Source of the DNA: an uncultured bacterium
GTDB lineage: Bacteria > Bacteroidota > Ignavibacteria > Kapaibacteriales > UBA4661
Assembly: GCA_937899715.1 (NCBI GenBank)
Contig: CALCNX010000084.1
Span: forward strand, 124,001-188,000
DNA length: 64,000 bases
Direction: 5' to 3'
This document shows positions 27,371 to 35,869 of the stretch, one piece after another. The position numbers and the translations under genes were made by a program. Each line of letters begins with the position of its first letter. Position 1 is the stretch's first letter. The notes beneath the pieces are model-generated. The model did no database searches. It was not told the DNA's origin and saw only the letters and a list, made by a program, of their open reading frames with translations.

Positions 27371-28399
27371 TTACTCTAACTCCACCAAGCCCATTTTCTT
27401 GTACGCCTTGCGCAGTGTTCGCATAGCGCGGCGGTTTGCTTCTTCCGCACCTTTTTTTAGAATAGCGTTCAGTGTAGTTTTATCGTTACGAATTTCGTGG
27501 TACCGCCTGCTGATTGGCTCTACCATAGCCACCATCGCATCACCAAGTTCTGTTTTGAACTCTGCATACCCCTTACCGGCGAAGTGTGCTTCGGTTTCTG
27601 CTTGTGTGCATCCCGTTGCGATGCCGTAAAGTTCAATCAAATTCGTCACCGCCGGACGGTCTTCGGCAGCGCGTATATCCGTGCCGGAGTCGGTAACAGC
27701 GCGTTTGATTTTATTGCGAATCTCATCGGCTGAGTCGGTTAGGAAAATCGTCGCTTTCGGGTTCTCGTCCGACTTCGACATTTTTTTTGTCGGGTCTTGC
27801 AGGCTCATTACTCGCGCACCCACCTTCGGAATAAAGACCTCCGGCACAGTGAACGTTTCGGAATAATAATGATTGAAACGCTCGGCAAGATTCCGCGAAA
27901 GCTCCAAATGCTGCTTCTGGTCTGCACCGACGGGAACAAGATTAGTCTGGTAGAGCAAAATGTCGGCGGCTTGCAGCACGGGATAGGTGAACAAACCGAT
28001 ATTGGCACTGTGCTTCTCAGATTTTTCTTTGAACTGCGTCATTTTCTGACATTCGCCCATCGAGGCAAAACAATTCAGCAGCCATGCGCATTGTGCGTGT
28101 GCAGGAACGTGGGATTGTGCAAAAATTACACTTTTGTCGGGGTCAATGCCACTTGCAATGTACATTGCCGCCACGTCGAGCGTTTGTTTTCGCAGCTCGG
28201 CAGGATTGGGGCGGATGGTCAAGGCGTGTAAATCCGCAATAAAATAAACGCAGTCATAGTCGTTTTGCAATTCTACCCAGTTTTTGAGTGCGCCGATGTA
28301 ATTACCAATGGTCAAGCCGCCTGCACCGCTTGTAGGCTGCATTCCGCTAAAAATAACAGGGCGTTTTTGGGGTTGTTCTTTTTGTGCTTCTGTGCTCAT
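27371..28399 (-). CDS. trpS: Tryptophanyl-tRNA synthetase
   Basis: Class Ic synthetase charging tRNA-Trp. The 342-aa protein has the HIGH-like element in SGMQPTSGAGGLTIGNYIGAL, the DLHALT segment, and the KMSKS loop as KKMSKSDENPKA. Ten extra codons upstream are open, but the ATG at 28399 has an AAAGG ribosome-binding site a few bases ahead, so I start there. An rtcB remnant sits 58 bases upstream on the same strand. Confidence 0.95.
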   Translation of the reverse strand: MSTEAQKEQPQKRPVIFSGMQPTSGAGGLTIGNYIGALKNWVELQNDYDCVYFIADLHALTIRPNPAELRKQTLDVAAMYIASGIDPDKSVIFAQSHVPAHAQCAWLLNCFASMGECQKMTQFKEKSEKHSANIGLFTYPVLQAADILLYQTNLVPVGADQKQHLELSRNLAERFNHYYSETFTVPEVFIPKVGARVMSLQDPTKKMSKSDENPKATIFLTDSADEIRNKIKRAVTDSGTDIRAAEDRPAVTNLIELYGIATGCTQAETEAHFAGKGYAEFKTELGDAMVAMVEPISRRYHEIRNDKTTLNAILKKGAEEANRRAMRTLRKAYKKMGLVELE

Positions 28400-28457
28400 C
28401 GTTAACCTTTGGAGAAATAAAATTTTCATTTATCATTCAAACCTCAACATTTCTTTC

Positions 28458-28907
28458 TTAGTCTTTGTACGGGTCTATATAGTGATTACCACTCCCAACC
28501 GTACCAAGCTGGTTGCGGGCTTTGTCCTTGATGGCATTGGCTGGACGGAGCTTCCAAGCCTCGTCGTCGAAAAGTTCGTGGTCAATCTTTGTGGCGTTTT
28601 TGCGTCCCATACCGAAACTAACGGCTTTCCAGAGGTCGTCCATGATGGTTTTGATATTGCGGCGCACATCGTTTGCGTCGGCATCGGTCAGCACTGCCTT
28701 ATTGCCACAGGCAATGTCGTACCCCACGCCTGAAGGACTTATGCGCCCTTTGTATGCCACCACGCCGCCAATCGGTACAGCATAGCCTTGATGGTGGTCG
28801 CCCATAAGCGCTGTTTTATCGGCTGTCTGAGCGCAGACACGAGTTTGCTTCAGTGCGCCTTCATCTATTGGGTCGCCCCAGATGGGAATGTTGTCTATGA
28901 GTTGCAT
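28458..28907 (-). pseudogene. rtcB: Truncated RtcB RNA ligase remnant (N-terminal third only)
   Basis: The 149-aa frame matches the N-terminal third of RtcB, the GTP- and Mn-dependent RNA ligase: MGDHHQGYAVPIGGV, PSGVGYDIACGNKAV with the metal-binding Cys, FGMGRKN, and LGTVGSGNHYIDPYKD with the metal-binding His. It then stops. RtcB proteins are usually 380-480 aa, and the sequence after the stop up to trpS (28400-28457) has no RtcB similarity. The later metal ligands and the guanylylated His are therefore missing and ligase activity is not possible. The likely cause is a deletion ending next to trpS. Codons are still intact, so the event is recent or the fragment has another use. Confidence 0.8.
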
Positions 28908-28945
28908 AATTGTTGGATGCTATTTTAGCGATTTTGAAGGAATAA

Positions 28946-29350
28946 TCATCGTGCTTTGAGAGTATATTTTACTCCTTCGCTTGCAGAAGAAAATTTGAAA
29001 CTCGTTTCTGTTAATTCATCAATATTGACGATGTCTCCATTTGTACCAATAGTGAGAGCAAGCTGCTTATTCTCCAATTTCCATGTACCTGAATTAGAAT
29101 ACATCGCGAATGAACCTTTGAGTACAAAAGTATTAGTATATGAACCATCGCGCTTAAAAATATACGTATTCGATTCAATAGTGATACCAATGCTTTCTGA
29201 ACCACTGGAACTAATAAGACTTGTTGTATTCCACGTTTTAGAAGACGTACCAGCCAAAAGCTCTTCGGACAATTTAACAGGTGTTGCAGGATTGGTGCAA
29301 GCAGAGGCAAAAATGCAAACAAGAGAACCTAACATTACAAGAAAACGCAT
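28946..29350 (-). CDS. Small lipoprotein, lipocalin-like
   Basis: A 134-aa protein with a lipoprotein signal peptide (MRFLVMLGSLVCIFASAC, Cys at residue 18). The mature part is a small beta-rich domain (SYTNTFVLKGSFAMYSNSG, TWKLENKQLALTI) resembling the lipocalin-like domains common in Bacteroidota lipoproteins. Function is unknown. I start at the ATG at 29350; the open frame extends 17 codons further but that would bury the signal peptide. Confidence 0.65.
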   Translation of the reverse strand: MRFLVMLGSLVCIFASACTNPATPVKLSEELLAGTSSKTWNTTSLISSSGSESIGITIESNTYIFKRDGSYTNTFVLKGSFAMYSNSGTWKLENKQLALTIGTNGDIVNIDELTETSFKFSSASEGVKYTLKAR

Positions 29351-29666
29351 ACAAAATACTCCAAAAAGATAGATAAAAACGACAGATGATTTATTTCCCA
29401 TCTTATTTCTCCCGCCAATATCGCTAATTTAGCAGGTTAATTTCAAGCAGTTTTTGACCATCAATCTTTCAATTCCTGTATCTCCTGCGCAAGAGTTTTG
29501 GGGAGCATCCGCAAGAATCGGAGCGATTGCACGAGGTCTAGCTTGTAGTGCGTTTTGCCAAGCGCTTGCAAATTGGCGTAGTATTCCGAGCGATGCTATT
29601 CGTAAGAGAAATCAGCGTTTAGCTTCAAAGAGATTTAGAAAAACAACGTTCAAAACCCACCGTTCC
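29351..29666. other. Intergenic region with a possible gene remnant
   Basis: A 316-base gap between the ATPase gene and the lipoprotein gene, both on the minus strand. It holds the coding-like remnant at 29461-29595. The rest is AT-rich, and no promoter for the lipoprotein gene was recognised. Confidence 0.5.
29461..29595 (-). pseudogene. Coding-like remnant behind the AAA ATPase, no start codon
   Basis: On the minus strand a 44-codon frame between two stops has protein-like composition: YYANLQALGKTHYKLDLV followed by QSLRFLRMLPKTLAQEIQ. It has no plausible start and no RBS. It lies 71 bases beyond the stop of the ATPase gene on the same strand, where a partner gene (often a VWA-domain protein) is usual for such ATPases. 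I cannot name the family. Confidence 0.35.
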
Positions 29667-31157
29667 TTAATATTCGTCCTCATCCTTGCCCGGCTTCATC
29701 GAAAACATACTTTGGAAGAGGTCTTTGAATCCAGTGCCGCCGCGCTCCAGTTGGTATTTGCTCAGGAGCGAATATTCTGCCATCCCGTGCAGGGCAAATT
29801 CCATGAGGAAGATGTGGTCTTGCGTGGAGGCTTTGGGTTGATGCTTTTTCACAAGGTCGTAAAGACCGGGAATGCTGTACAGGGCTTGTTCGTAAGCGGC
29901 GTTATCAAGATTGCTCAAGATGTCGAGTGAGTTCCCTTTGCGGAACCATTCAGTAATTTTGAGATATGGACTGTCCGTAGAACTGCGCTTGAACGATTCG
30001 GGATCGGGGAAATAGTTCGTAAACTGTGTGCGAATAGCCTTCCCGATAAGGATTTGCGCTACTTTGAAGGGACCTTCCTGCTCGCCTTCATACACCAATT
30101 CCACTTTGCCGGTAATAGACGGCACTACGCCCCAGAAATCACCAACGCGCACGGCAGTTTTTGTTTCGCCCGTTACGATAGCGCGACGCTCGGCAGCGCT
30201 GTGTAAGTTCTCAAAGGCAGAAATGGTAAGACGTGCCGACACACCACTTTTGGAGTCCACATATTCGCTGCCACGCGCCTCAAAAGCAATCTGCTCAATG
30301 AGCGTGTATGCAAGCGGGTGTGCGGTGATAGCGTTTTTCTGCTCATCGGGAATATGGGCTTCTTGCTTCGTGATTTCTTGCGCAATTTCGATTGTTTTGG
30401 GATAGTGCGTCAGAATTTGGCTATCAATGCGGTCTTTGAGCGGCGTTACGATACTGCCGCGATTGGTATAATCCTCAGGATTTGCCGTAAAGACAAACTG
30501 GATATCCAACGGCAGACGCAATTTGAAACCGCGAATTTGAATGTCGCCTTCTTGCAAAATGTTGAAGAGTGCCACTTGGATTCGCGCCTGCAAGTCCGGC
30601 AATTCGTTGATAACGAAAATGGAGCGATGCGAGCGAGGAATGAGGCCAAAGTGAATAACGCGGTCATCCGAATAGGGCAGCTTCAGCGTGGCAGCCTTGA
30701 TTGGGTCGGCATCGCCAATCAGGTCGGCAATAGAAACATCCGGCGTGGCAAGTTTTTCCGTGTAGCGCTCCGAACGGTGAACCCACGCAATCGGCGTTTT
30801 GTCGCCTTGCTCTTGCACAAGATCGCGGGCAAAGCGGGAGAGTGGGTGCAAGGGGTCGTCGTGCATTTCGGAGCCTTCCACTATGGGCATCCATTCGTCC
30901 AGTAAGTCCACCATTTGCCGTGCCATGCGTGTCTTTGCTTGTCCACGCAAGCCCAGCAAAATCATATTGTGCTTAGAGAGAATTGCCCGCTCCACATCGG
31001 GAATAACGGTATCTTCGTAACCAAGAATACCCGAAAACACTGGTTTGCCGGAACGCATGAGACGAAGGAGGTTCTGGCGCAATTCTTCTTTGATAGAACG
31101 CGACTTGTAGCCGGAGTTTTTCAGTTCGGCTAGTGTGGTAATAGTTGGGTGGCTCAT
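29667..31157 (-). CDS. AAA ATPase, magnesium-chelatase subunit I-like / MoxR-like
   Basis: A 496-aa AAA+ protein. The Walker A region reads MILLGLRGQAKTRMARQMV (variant GLRGQAKT), Walker B is in SIFVINELPDLQARIQ, and sensor 1 is in IQFVFTANPEDYTNRG. PLKDRIDSQI resembles the arginine-finger region of ChlI/BchI relatives. Such ATPases usually act with a VWA-domain partner on a metal-insertion or complex-remodelling task. No intact partner is adjacent, only a short remnant downstream (29461-29595). No chlorophyll or cobalamin genes are nearby, so true magnesium chelation is unlikely. Confidence 0.75.
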   Translation of the reverse strand: MSHPTITTLAELKNSGYKSRSIKEELRQNLLRLMRSGKPVFSGILGYEDTVIPDVERAILSKHNMILLGLRGQAKTRMARQMVDLLDEWMPIVEGSEMHDDPLHPLSRFARDLVQEQGDKTPIAWVHRSERYTEKLATPDVSIADLIGDADPIKAATLKLPYSDDRVIHFGLIPRSHRSIFVINELPDLQARIQVALFNILQEGDIQIRGFKLRLPLDIQFVFTANPEDYTNRGSIVTPLKDRIDSQILTHYPKTIEIAQEITKQEAHIPDEQKNAITAHPLAYTLIEQIAFEARGSEYVDSKSGVSARLTISAFENLHSAAERRAIVTGETKTAVRVGDFWGVVPSITGKVELVYEGEQEGPFKVAQILIGKAIRTQFTNYFPDPESFKRSSTDSPYLKITEWFRKGNSLDILSNLDNAAYEQALYSIPGLYDLVKKHQPKASTQDHIFLMEFALHGMAEYSLLSKYQLERGGTGFKDLFQSMFSMKPGKDEDEY

Positions 31158-31271
31158 TGATGCAGGTGTTGGTGGAAAGTACGTGCAGATGATTAGCTCT
31201 AGTCACTGCCTTTGCTGTTGAGCGTCTCTGCTCATTGCTTTTGTGCAGACGCTAGGCTATGGGAAAAATTG

Positions 31272-31324
31272 TGGTCAAAAACACGTCGGACGGCGTTGAG
31301 CGTGTGCTGAACAGCCGTCCGACG
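31272..31324 (-). terminator. Terminator behind the GH57 gene
   Basis: Perfect 11-bp stem CGTCGGACGGC (31284-31294) with GCCGTCCGACG (31314-31324), 19-base loop, followed on the minus strand by TGTTTTTG. It lies 27 bases beyond the GH57 stop and separates it from the downstream ATPase gene. Confidence 0.75.
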
Positions 31325-31350
31325 GGGAAAGAAATCATCGTAAGCAGTTT

Positions 31351-33306
31351 TTACTTCTTCTTGGCGGCCGCTTTCGGTGCAGTTGCCTTTGTCGTACCGG
31401 CTTTAGGTGAACTCGTTTTGGTTGCAGTCGCTTTCGGCAACGTTGTTTTTACTGTTGTTTTTTTATCCGTTGCACCTTCGCTTTTGCTGGTGGCTTTGGG
31501 GGCTTTCGGTGCAGATTTCCCTTGTGCGGCAGTTTTCTTCGGTCTAGCACCCGGAACATAGTTCACGTGCGGCTTAAGCGGGTCATTCCACCATTCAACT
31601 TCTAATTCGGGGAAAATGCTGTTACGTGCTTCCATATCGGCAACGGCTTTATCGTCTTCTTTGCTGATTTTTTTCGCTGTTGCGTAATGCTCGGCAAGGT
31701 CGCACAATTTCTTGAAGTCAGAGTAATGGAACATAAATCGGCGCTCGGCATAATCCCGTGCAGACCACGTCGTAACGAGGAATTGCCAGTCGGACGATTG
31801 CAAAAGCAATAACTCGCGCATGGCTTGTGTGCAAATACGACGCATCGTATCGTCCATAGTATGCGGTTGGTACTTATTCATCAATTCGTCGAAGCGATGT
31901 TCCGCTTCGTAGATAAGTTCCCACGTCCATTTTGTGCCGTCGTTCATCCATACGCCGTGATTGCCGTTTTCGCCCCACGAGCCTTCGGGCATCCGCATCA
32001 CTTCGTGCGGCTTGATGCGGTCTAGCTGCTCCGAAGCAGTTACGGCATTGACGTAGGGCGAATGATGCAAGCCTTTCAAGAGCGCTTTGATAAAAAGCGG
32101 TCCCTCGAACCACCAATGTCCGAACAACTCCGTATCAAATGGCAGACAGAGCGTACCTTCTTTTCCGGTTTGCTGTTTGTAATGGCTCAATGCACCTTCG
32201 ATACAATAGACAAAGTGGTGAATTTGATTGCCGATTTTACCCAAAATCCAATCCGGGTTATATGGCTGCTTGTACTGCATATCGGCTTTGGTATCAGTAA
32301 CGCGCCAATAACGCAAACCGGAAGGCATTTTTTTCTTATGGAAGTCGAGATAATCAGGGTCGCCCGGATAACCTGCTTCGGCGCTCCAGACCTGCATAGC
32401 GATATTTTGATGCCGTGCAAATGCCACTGCCGTTTTTTGATGATCGAGGTCGCCATGTGAACTGACATTATACAAACTCATCGGCGAGCGGTCGAAATTC
32501 CACGGGAACTGCGTGTATTCAGGTGAATAGACCGAAAGCATCCGCTTTTTGCCGCCGTCTTGGTCAATTAAGACACCAAGCGGAGTGCCGCCTTTGGGCA
32601 GTTGTTCATCTACAACAAAATACTCAATGCCTTGCTCGGCAACGAAATTCTCCACGCCGTAGCGATAGGTGGGATTTTGATGATGCGGCGATTTCAAATA
32701 TGTGCGCCATTCAAAGCCCGGACGGTATGCGCATTCCGGCAACCACGTGCCGCGCGGCGCTCTACCGAAGTGTTTGATATAGTTTTCTTTCGCCGCTTTC
32801 ATCTGAAGGCGAATACTTTTGTCCATGCCCAAAAGCGCAAAATAGCCGTGCGTTGCGCCGCAGGTCATCACTTCGATAACACCGGCATCTTGCAGTTTTT
32901 TCATGCCGCCGACGATAGATTTATTGTAGCGGTGCAAATATTCTTCCCGCTTCTGGGCATACCATGATTCCCAGAATTTTGCCATGGGTGCAAAAAACTG
33001 TTCGTGCTCGCTGTGGATAAAATACTCGTAGTCTGCTTGAGCGCCCAGAATCTTATCTTGGCAGTATTGCACGAAAATTGCTTCAAAATCAGGATGTTCC
33101 ATCTGTTCGCAGAGAACAGGCGAAATATCGAAGGTCATCTTGGACGTAGAACCTTCTTCGACAAGTTCATTCAAGATATTAAGAAGTGGAATATAGCACT
33201 CCGCAACCGCCTCACAAAGCCAATCCGAACCGTGGGGCCAAGCACCGTGATGAAGCACCCACGGCAAGTGCGTATGCAAGGTCAGAACAACGTTTCCATT
33301 ATGCAC
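31351..33306 (-). CDS. GH57 1,4-alpha-glucan branching enzyme with cationic tail
   Basis: A 651-aa protein of the GH57/DUF1957 type, making alpha-1,6 branches in glycogen. The nucleophile is Glu191 in GTWLPECAYRPG, the acid is Asp391 in LPFDTELFGHWWFEGP, and the start has the catalytic-barrel motif LTLHTHLPWV. After about residue 590 comes a ~60-residue Lys/Ala/Thr/Pro tail (repeats like APKA, TKTSSPKA), histone-like and not part of the enzyme fold. The start is GTG (33306) with an AGGAGG ribosome-binding site five bases ahead; no in-frame ATG fits. Own terminator downstream. Confidence 0.9.
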   Translation of the reverse strand: MHNGNVVLTLHTHLPWVLHHGAWPHGSDWLCEAVAECYIPLLNILNELVEEGSTSKMTFDISPVLCEQMEHPDFEAIFVQYCQDKILGAQADYEYFIHSEHEQFFAPMAKFWESWYAQKREEYLHRYNKSIVGGMKKLQDAGVIEVMTCGATHGYFALLGMDKSIRLQMKAAKENYIKHFGRAPRGTWLPECAYRPGFEWRTYLKSPHHQNPTYRYGVENFVAEQGIEYFVVDEQLPKGGTPLGVLIDQDGGKKRMLSVYSPEYTQFPWNFDRSPMSLYNVSSHGDLDHQKTAVAFARHQNIAMQVWSAEAGYPGDPDYLDFHKKKMPSGLRYWRVTDTKADMQYKQPYNPDWILGKIGNQIHHFVYCIEGALSHYKQQTGKEGTLCLPFDTELFGHWWFEGPLFIKALLKGLHHSPYVNAVTASEQLDRIKPHEVMRMPEGSWGENGNHGVWMNDGTKWTWELIYEAEHRFDELMNKYQPHTMDDTMRRICTQAMRELLLLQSSDWQFLVTTWSARDYAERRFMFHYSDFKKLCDLAEHYATAKKISKEDDKAVADMEARNSIFPELEVEWWNDPLKPHVNYVPGARPKKTAAQGKSAPKAPKATSKSEGATDKKTTVKTTLPKATATKTSSPKAGTTKATAPKAAAKKK

Positions 33307-33415
33307 AAGAACCTCCTGAAGAGAGAGTTACAAATTAAGAATTACGAATTAGGAATTGCAGTGGTGTGGCGAACTATTGAACTGACAAGAAGTGATGAAC
33401 TCAACATTCAACAAG

Positions 33416-33751
33416 TTAATGAAACTGTGCACCCGAATTACCGCCCACGGGAAACGAACCGCCTACGGGGTTTATCATTTGATTTTCAACGTTGATTTCG
33501 CCGTATTGCGCTTCGTAGCGAGAGATATTATCATGCAGTGCATGGAGCAAATACTTAGCGTGTTGCGGAGTCATCACGATACGCGCATGGACGCGAGCTT
33601 TCGGCACACCGGGCAGAATACGGGTGAAGTCAACAATAAATTCCGCCGGAGAGTGCGAAATAATCGCAAGGTTCGAGTAGATACCTTCGGCTTCTTTTTC
33701 GCCGAGTTCGATATTGATATTCATGGTTTGGTCTTGTGGAATCTCATTCAT
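33416..33751 (-). CDS. DUF3467 family protein
   Basis: A 111-aa protein with the DUF3467 pattern: EAEGIYSNLAIISHSPAEF, VDFTRILPGVPKARVHARIV and MTPQHAKYLLHALHDNI. Function is unknown; the fold is thought to be small and beta-rich. Starts at 33751 or 33724 are both possible. The frame is open up to 33796, but that overlaps the terminator of the upstream TPR gene. It lies 109 bases upstream of the GH57 gene on the same strand. Confidence 0.8.
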   Translation of the reverse strand: MNEIPQDQTMNINIELGEKEAEGIYSNLAIISHSPAEFIVDFTRILPGVPKARVHARIVMTPQHAKYLLHALHDNISRYEAQYGEINVENQMINPVGGSFPVGGNSGAQFH

Positions 33752-33776
33752 AACAGATTGGGAGAGTAAAGTGAGA

Positions 33777-33815
33777 AAAGAAAACGCCTCGTGCAAGAGA
33801 ATCTCACACGAGGCG
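33777..33815 (-). terminator. Terminator behind the TPR lipoprotein gene
   Basis: 9-bp stem CGCCTCGTG (33785-33793) with CACGAGGCG (33807-33815), followed on the minus strand by TTTTCTTTTCT. A second, perfect 22-base palindrome (33855-33876) lies between it and the TPR stop. Confidence 0.75.
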
Positions 33816-33854
33816 GAAATTAGCGTAGAAGAAACCTTTGTGCAAATTTTTCTT

Positions 33855-33876
33855 GCACAAAAAACGTTTTTTGTGC
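33855..33876. repeat. 22-base perfect palindrome
   Basis: GCACAAAAAAC followed directly by its reverse complement GTTTTTTGTGC. It lies 3 bases past the stop of the TPR gene. It has no T-run on its minus-strand exit, so it is either an extra mRNA 3' stem in front of the terminator or a protein-binding site. Confidence 0.55.
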
Positions 33877-33879
33877 GTT

Positions 33880-35547
33880 TTATTTTGCACCGGCTTTGCG
33901 GAGTGCGTCCGCTTTGTCGAGGGCTTCTTTTACCTTATCGTTTTTCTTCTGCTTGCCGTAAATACGAGCCATTGTTTCGTAGAAGCGCGGATTTTTCTCG
34001 TTTGCGTACTCCAGCCCAGCAAATTGACCTGCGGCATTACGATAACCTTCTTTATCGTCAACAACATCGTAGGTGTTGATAAGCTGGTCGAGAACGTTCA
34101 AATCACGGTCTTTGCCCGGAAGTTTACGATATTTCTCGAAATATTCCGCTGACTGCTTCAAGTACGGGAAATACTTGGTATTATCCATCTTATACTCAGG
34201 TGCTTTTTTATCTTTCTTGCGAGCTGCTTCTGCTTTATCAACTTTATCCTGCTCTTCTTTTTGGATAGCACTTGCTTTGTTTTTCAATGCCGCCGCAAGG
34301 TTAAAGGTAGCAATATCAGACTGCGGGTCAACTGCTAATACTTTTTTGAAGATGTCAATTGACTCATCAAGTTTGCCTGCGTTGGAAAGCATAGAACCGT
34401 ACTGTACAAGACTGTTTTTATCATTCGGATTCTTTGCAATGCGGTCTTTATATGCAGCCATTGCTTGCTCAAGTTTGCCACCTTCGGTGTAAATAGCTGC
34501 TTGCAAATTCAGCAATTCTTCATTTCCCGGATTGAGAAGCAAACCATTATCTGCGAATTTAAGTGCTTTATCCCAATTTTTCTGTGTGTAATAGTTATAC
34601 GCAGCATAGTAATTGAGCTGATTATTGTACGCATAAAAACGCTCTTTCTCGAAGTCTGCCCAGCTTGCCGGAAGCGCACCTTTGAAGCCTTCAAGGGTAA
34701 ATTTCCCATCTTTATTGCGTGGATAGAAAATCAATGCTTCTTTTCCATCAAACGAATACTTATCCATAACAACCGTGTCCGGTTGCGCCGCCACACCCTT
34801 GCTGGCAAGGGGTGCACCAAGTTTTTGCAATGCTTCAGCGCGTTCCATACCCAAAAGTGCTCCGCGCGAAGAAAGCGCATTCACAACGGGCTGGTGCATT
34901 TCGATATATTTTTCGTAGGTAGCGACCGCTTTGACGGTATCTCCTGCACCCTGATATGCTCCGGCTATAATCGGATAAATATCCGCATTTTCCGGTTTCA
35001 TCGCCGCAGCGTTGGAAAGCGTTTCAGCAGCTTCTTTGAGTTTTGCGGCTTTTGCTTTTTCATCATCTGTTCCTACACCCGCATTGTACTGCTCTACACC
35101 TTTGTTAAAGCCGCCTGCCCAGCCTTCAAACATAAAACCGCCAATTTCCGAGCGTGCTTGCTTGCCTAATTTATCATCAGCAAGCAGTTTTTCAGCTTGT
35201 TTGAACGCAATGTTCATACTGTCGGTATTACCCAATTCTTTACTTGCTTTGCCCAGCAAGAACCACGCCTCGCCGATGTTTGCACTTGTCGAGCCTTTCA
35301 AGACTTCCGTCTGCAAATTGGCGTATGCGGTTTTGTAGAGCGCAGAAATATCGTCCTGCGACTTCGCTTTTTTTGCAGGGTCTTTGACTAAAGCAAGCAA
35401 ACCTTTTTGCTGTTCTGCTTTGTTCATTGACTGTCGTGCTGTGGTCAGCTCCGCCGCACCGCCACCTGCACCGCAGCTATACAACGCTAAACCGCCCAAA
35501 AGAGCGGCTGCGCTGAGAAGTGTCTTCGAGAGTATATGTTTTTTCAC
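33880..35547 (-). CDS. TPR-repeat lipoprotein
   Basis: A 555-aa outer-membrane or periplasmic lipoprotein: signal peptide with lipobox LYSC (Cys25), then a chain of TPR-like helical pairs (for example NIGEAWFLLGKASKELGNTD, NAADIYPIIAGAYQGAGD-like and NDKNSLVQYGSMLSNAGKLD). A Lys-rich stretch (about residue 445) precedes the final repeats. It probably acts as a scaffold; the partner is unknown. The start is GTG (35547) with AAGGAG seven bases ahead. It is transcribed alone, with its own terminator. Confidence 0.8.
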   Translation of the reverse strand: MKKHILSKTLLSAAALLGGLALYSCGAGGGAAELTTARQSMNKAEQQKGLLALVKDPAKKAKSQDDISALYKTAYANLQTEVLKGSTSANIGEAWFLLGKASKELGNTDSMNIAFKQAEKLLADDKLGKQARSEIGGFMFEGWAGGFNKGVEQYNAGVGTDDEKAKAAKLKEAAETLSNAAAMKPENADIYPIIAGAYQGAGDTVKAVATYEKYIEMHQPVVNALSSRGALLGMERAEALQKLGAPLASKGVAAQPDTVVMDKYSFDGKEALIFYPRNKDGKFTLEGFKGALPASWADFEKERFYAYNNQLNYYAAYNYYTQKNWDKALKFADNGLLLNPGNEELLNLQAAIYTEGGKLEQAMAAYKDRIAKNPNDKNSLVQYGSMLSNAGKLDESIDIFKKVLAVDPQSDIATFNLAAALKNKASAIQKEEQDKVDKAEAARKKDKKAPEYKMDNTKYFPYLKQSAEYFEKYRKLPGKDRDLNVLDQLINTYDVVDDKEGYRNAAGQFAGLEYANEKNPRFYETMARIYGKQKKNDKVKEALDKADALRKAGAK

Positions 35548-35869
35548 TGTGGTTCTCCTTCCAAGAGTTTCACAAAATTGAAAATATTAAACGTGAATTA
35601 TTGATATTTTGTCGTGTCATTTCAATTAAAGCCCATAAACTTACGAAAATTTGCCGTCGCAGAAAACTCTCTCGTCTCCTTGGGTAAAAATTTTTTGTGC
35701 CCAAATACCCGAAAAACTGCGTATTGCATTGGTAGAAAAACGTTTGTTTGTGTATCTTTGCTCTATCACTGTAGAGCAACCCGCTTCGATGCTTTCCCCT
35801 CTCGCACGGCATGGCGAAGAAGCAGTGAATCGGTAAGCGTTCCCTCAAAACTTTTTTCTTTTTTGCCGG
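35548..35869. other. Divergent intergenic region, TPR lipoprotein / hybrid kinase
   Basis: A 322-base spacer. The right half holds the hybrid-kinase promoter (35729-35760), followed at the predicted transcript start by a 6-bp hairpin (GCTCTA/TAGAGC, 35760-35777). The left half has the AAGGAG site of the TPR gene, but no promoter that I could recognise. No coding-like frame is present. Confidence 0.5.
35729..35760 (+). promoter_or_regulatory. Bacteroidota-type promoter of the hybrid kinase
   Basis: TTG (35729-35731, in ATTG) and TATCTTTG (35753-35760) are 21 bases apart. The -7 element is identical to the one in front of the Rrf2 gene, and both promoters share AACGTTTGT in the spacer. The leader would be about 100 bases. 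Confidence 0.55.

Noticed and set aside
29454..29930. 158-codon plus-strand open frame overlapping the ATPase 3' end
   Set aside because: Its right part is antisense to the ATPase gene and its left part is antisense to the coding-like remnant at 29461-29595, which has better protein character.
31259..31561. 100-codon hydrophobic plus-strand frame that looks like a membrane protein
   Set aside because: It is the antisense of the Lys/Ala/Thr tail of the GH57 enzyme; Lys and Ala codons read backwards give Phe, Leu, Gly and Val.
34465..35169. 234-codon plus-strand open frame
   Set aside because: Antisense to the TPR lipoprotein gene; composition is Phe/Cys/Arg-rich and shadow-like.
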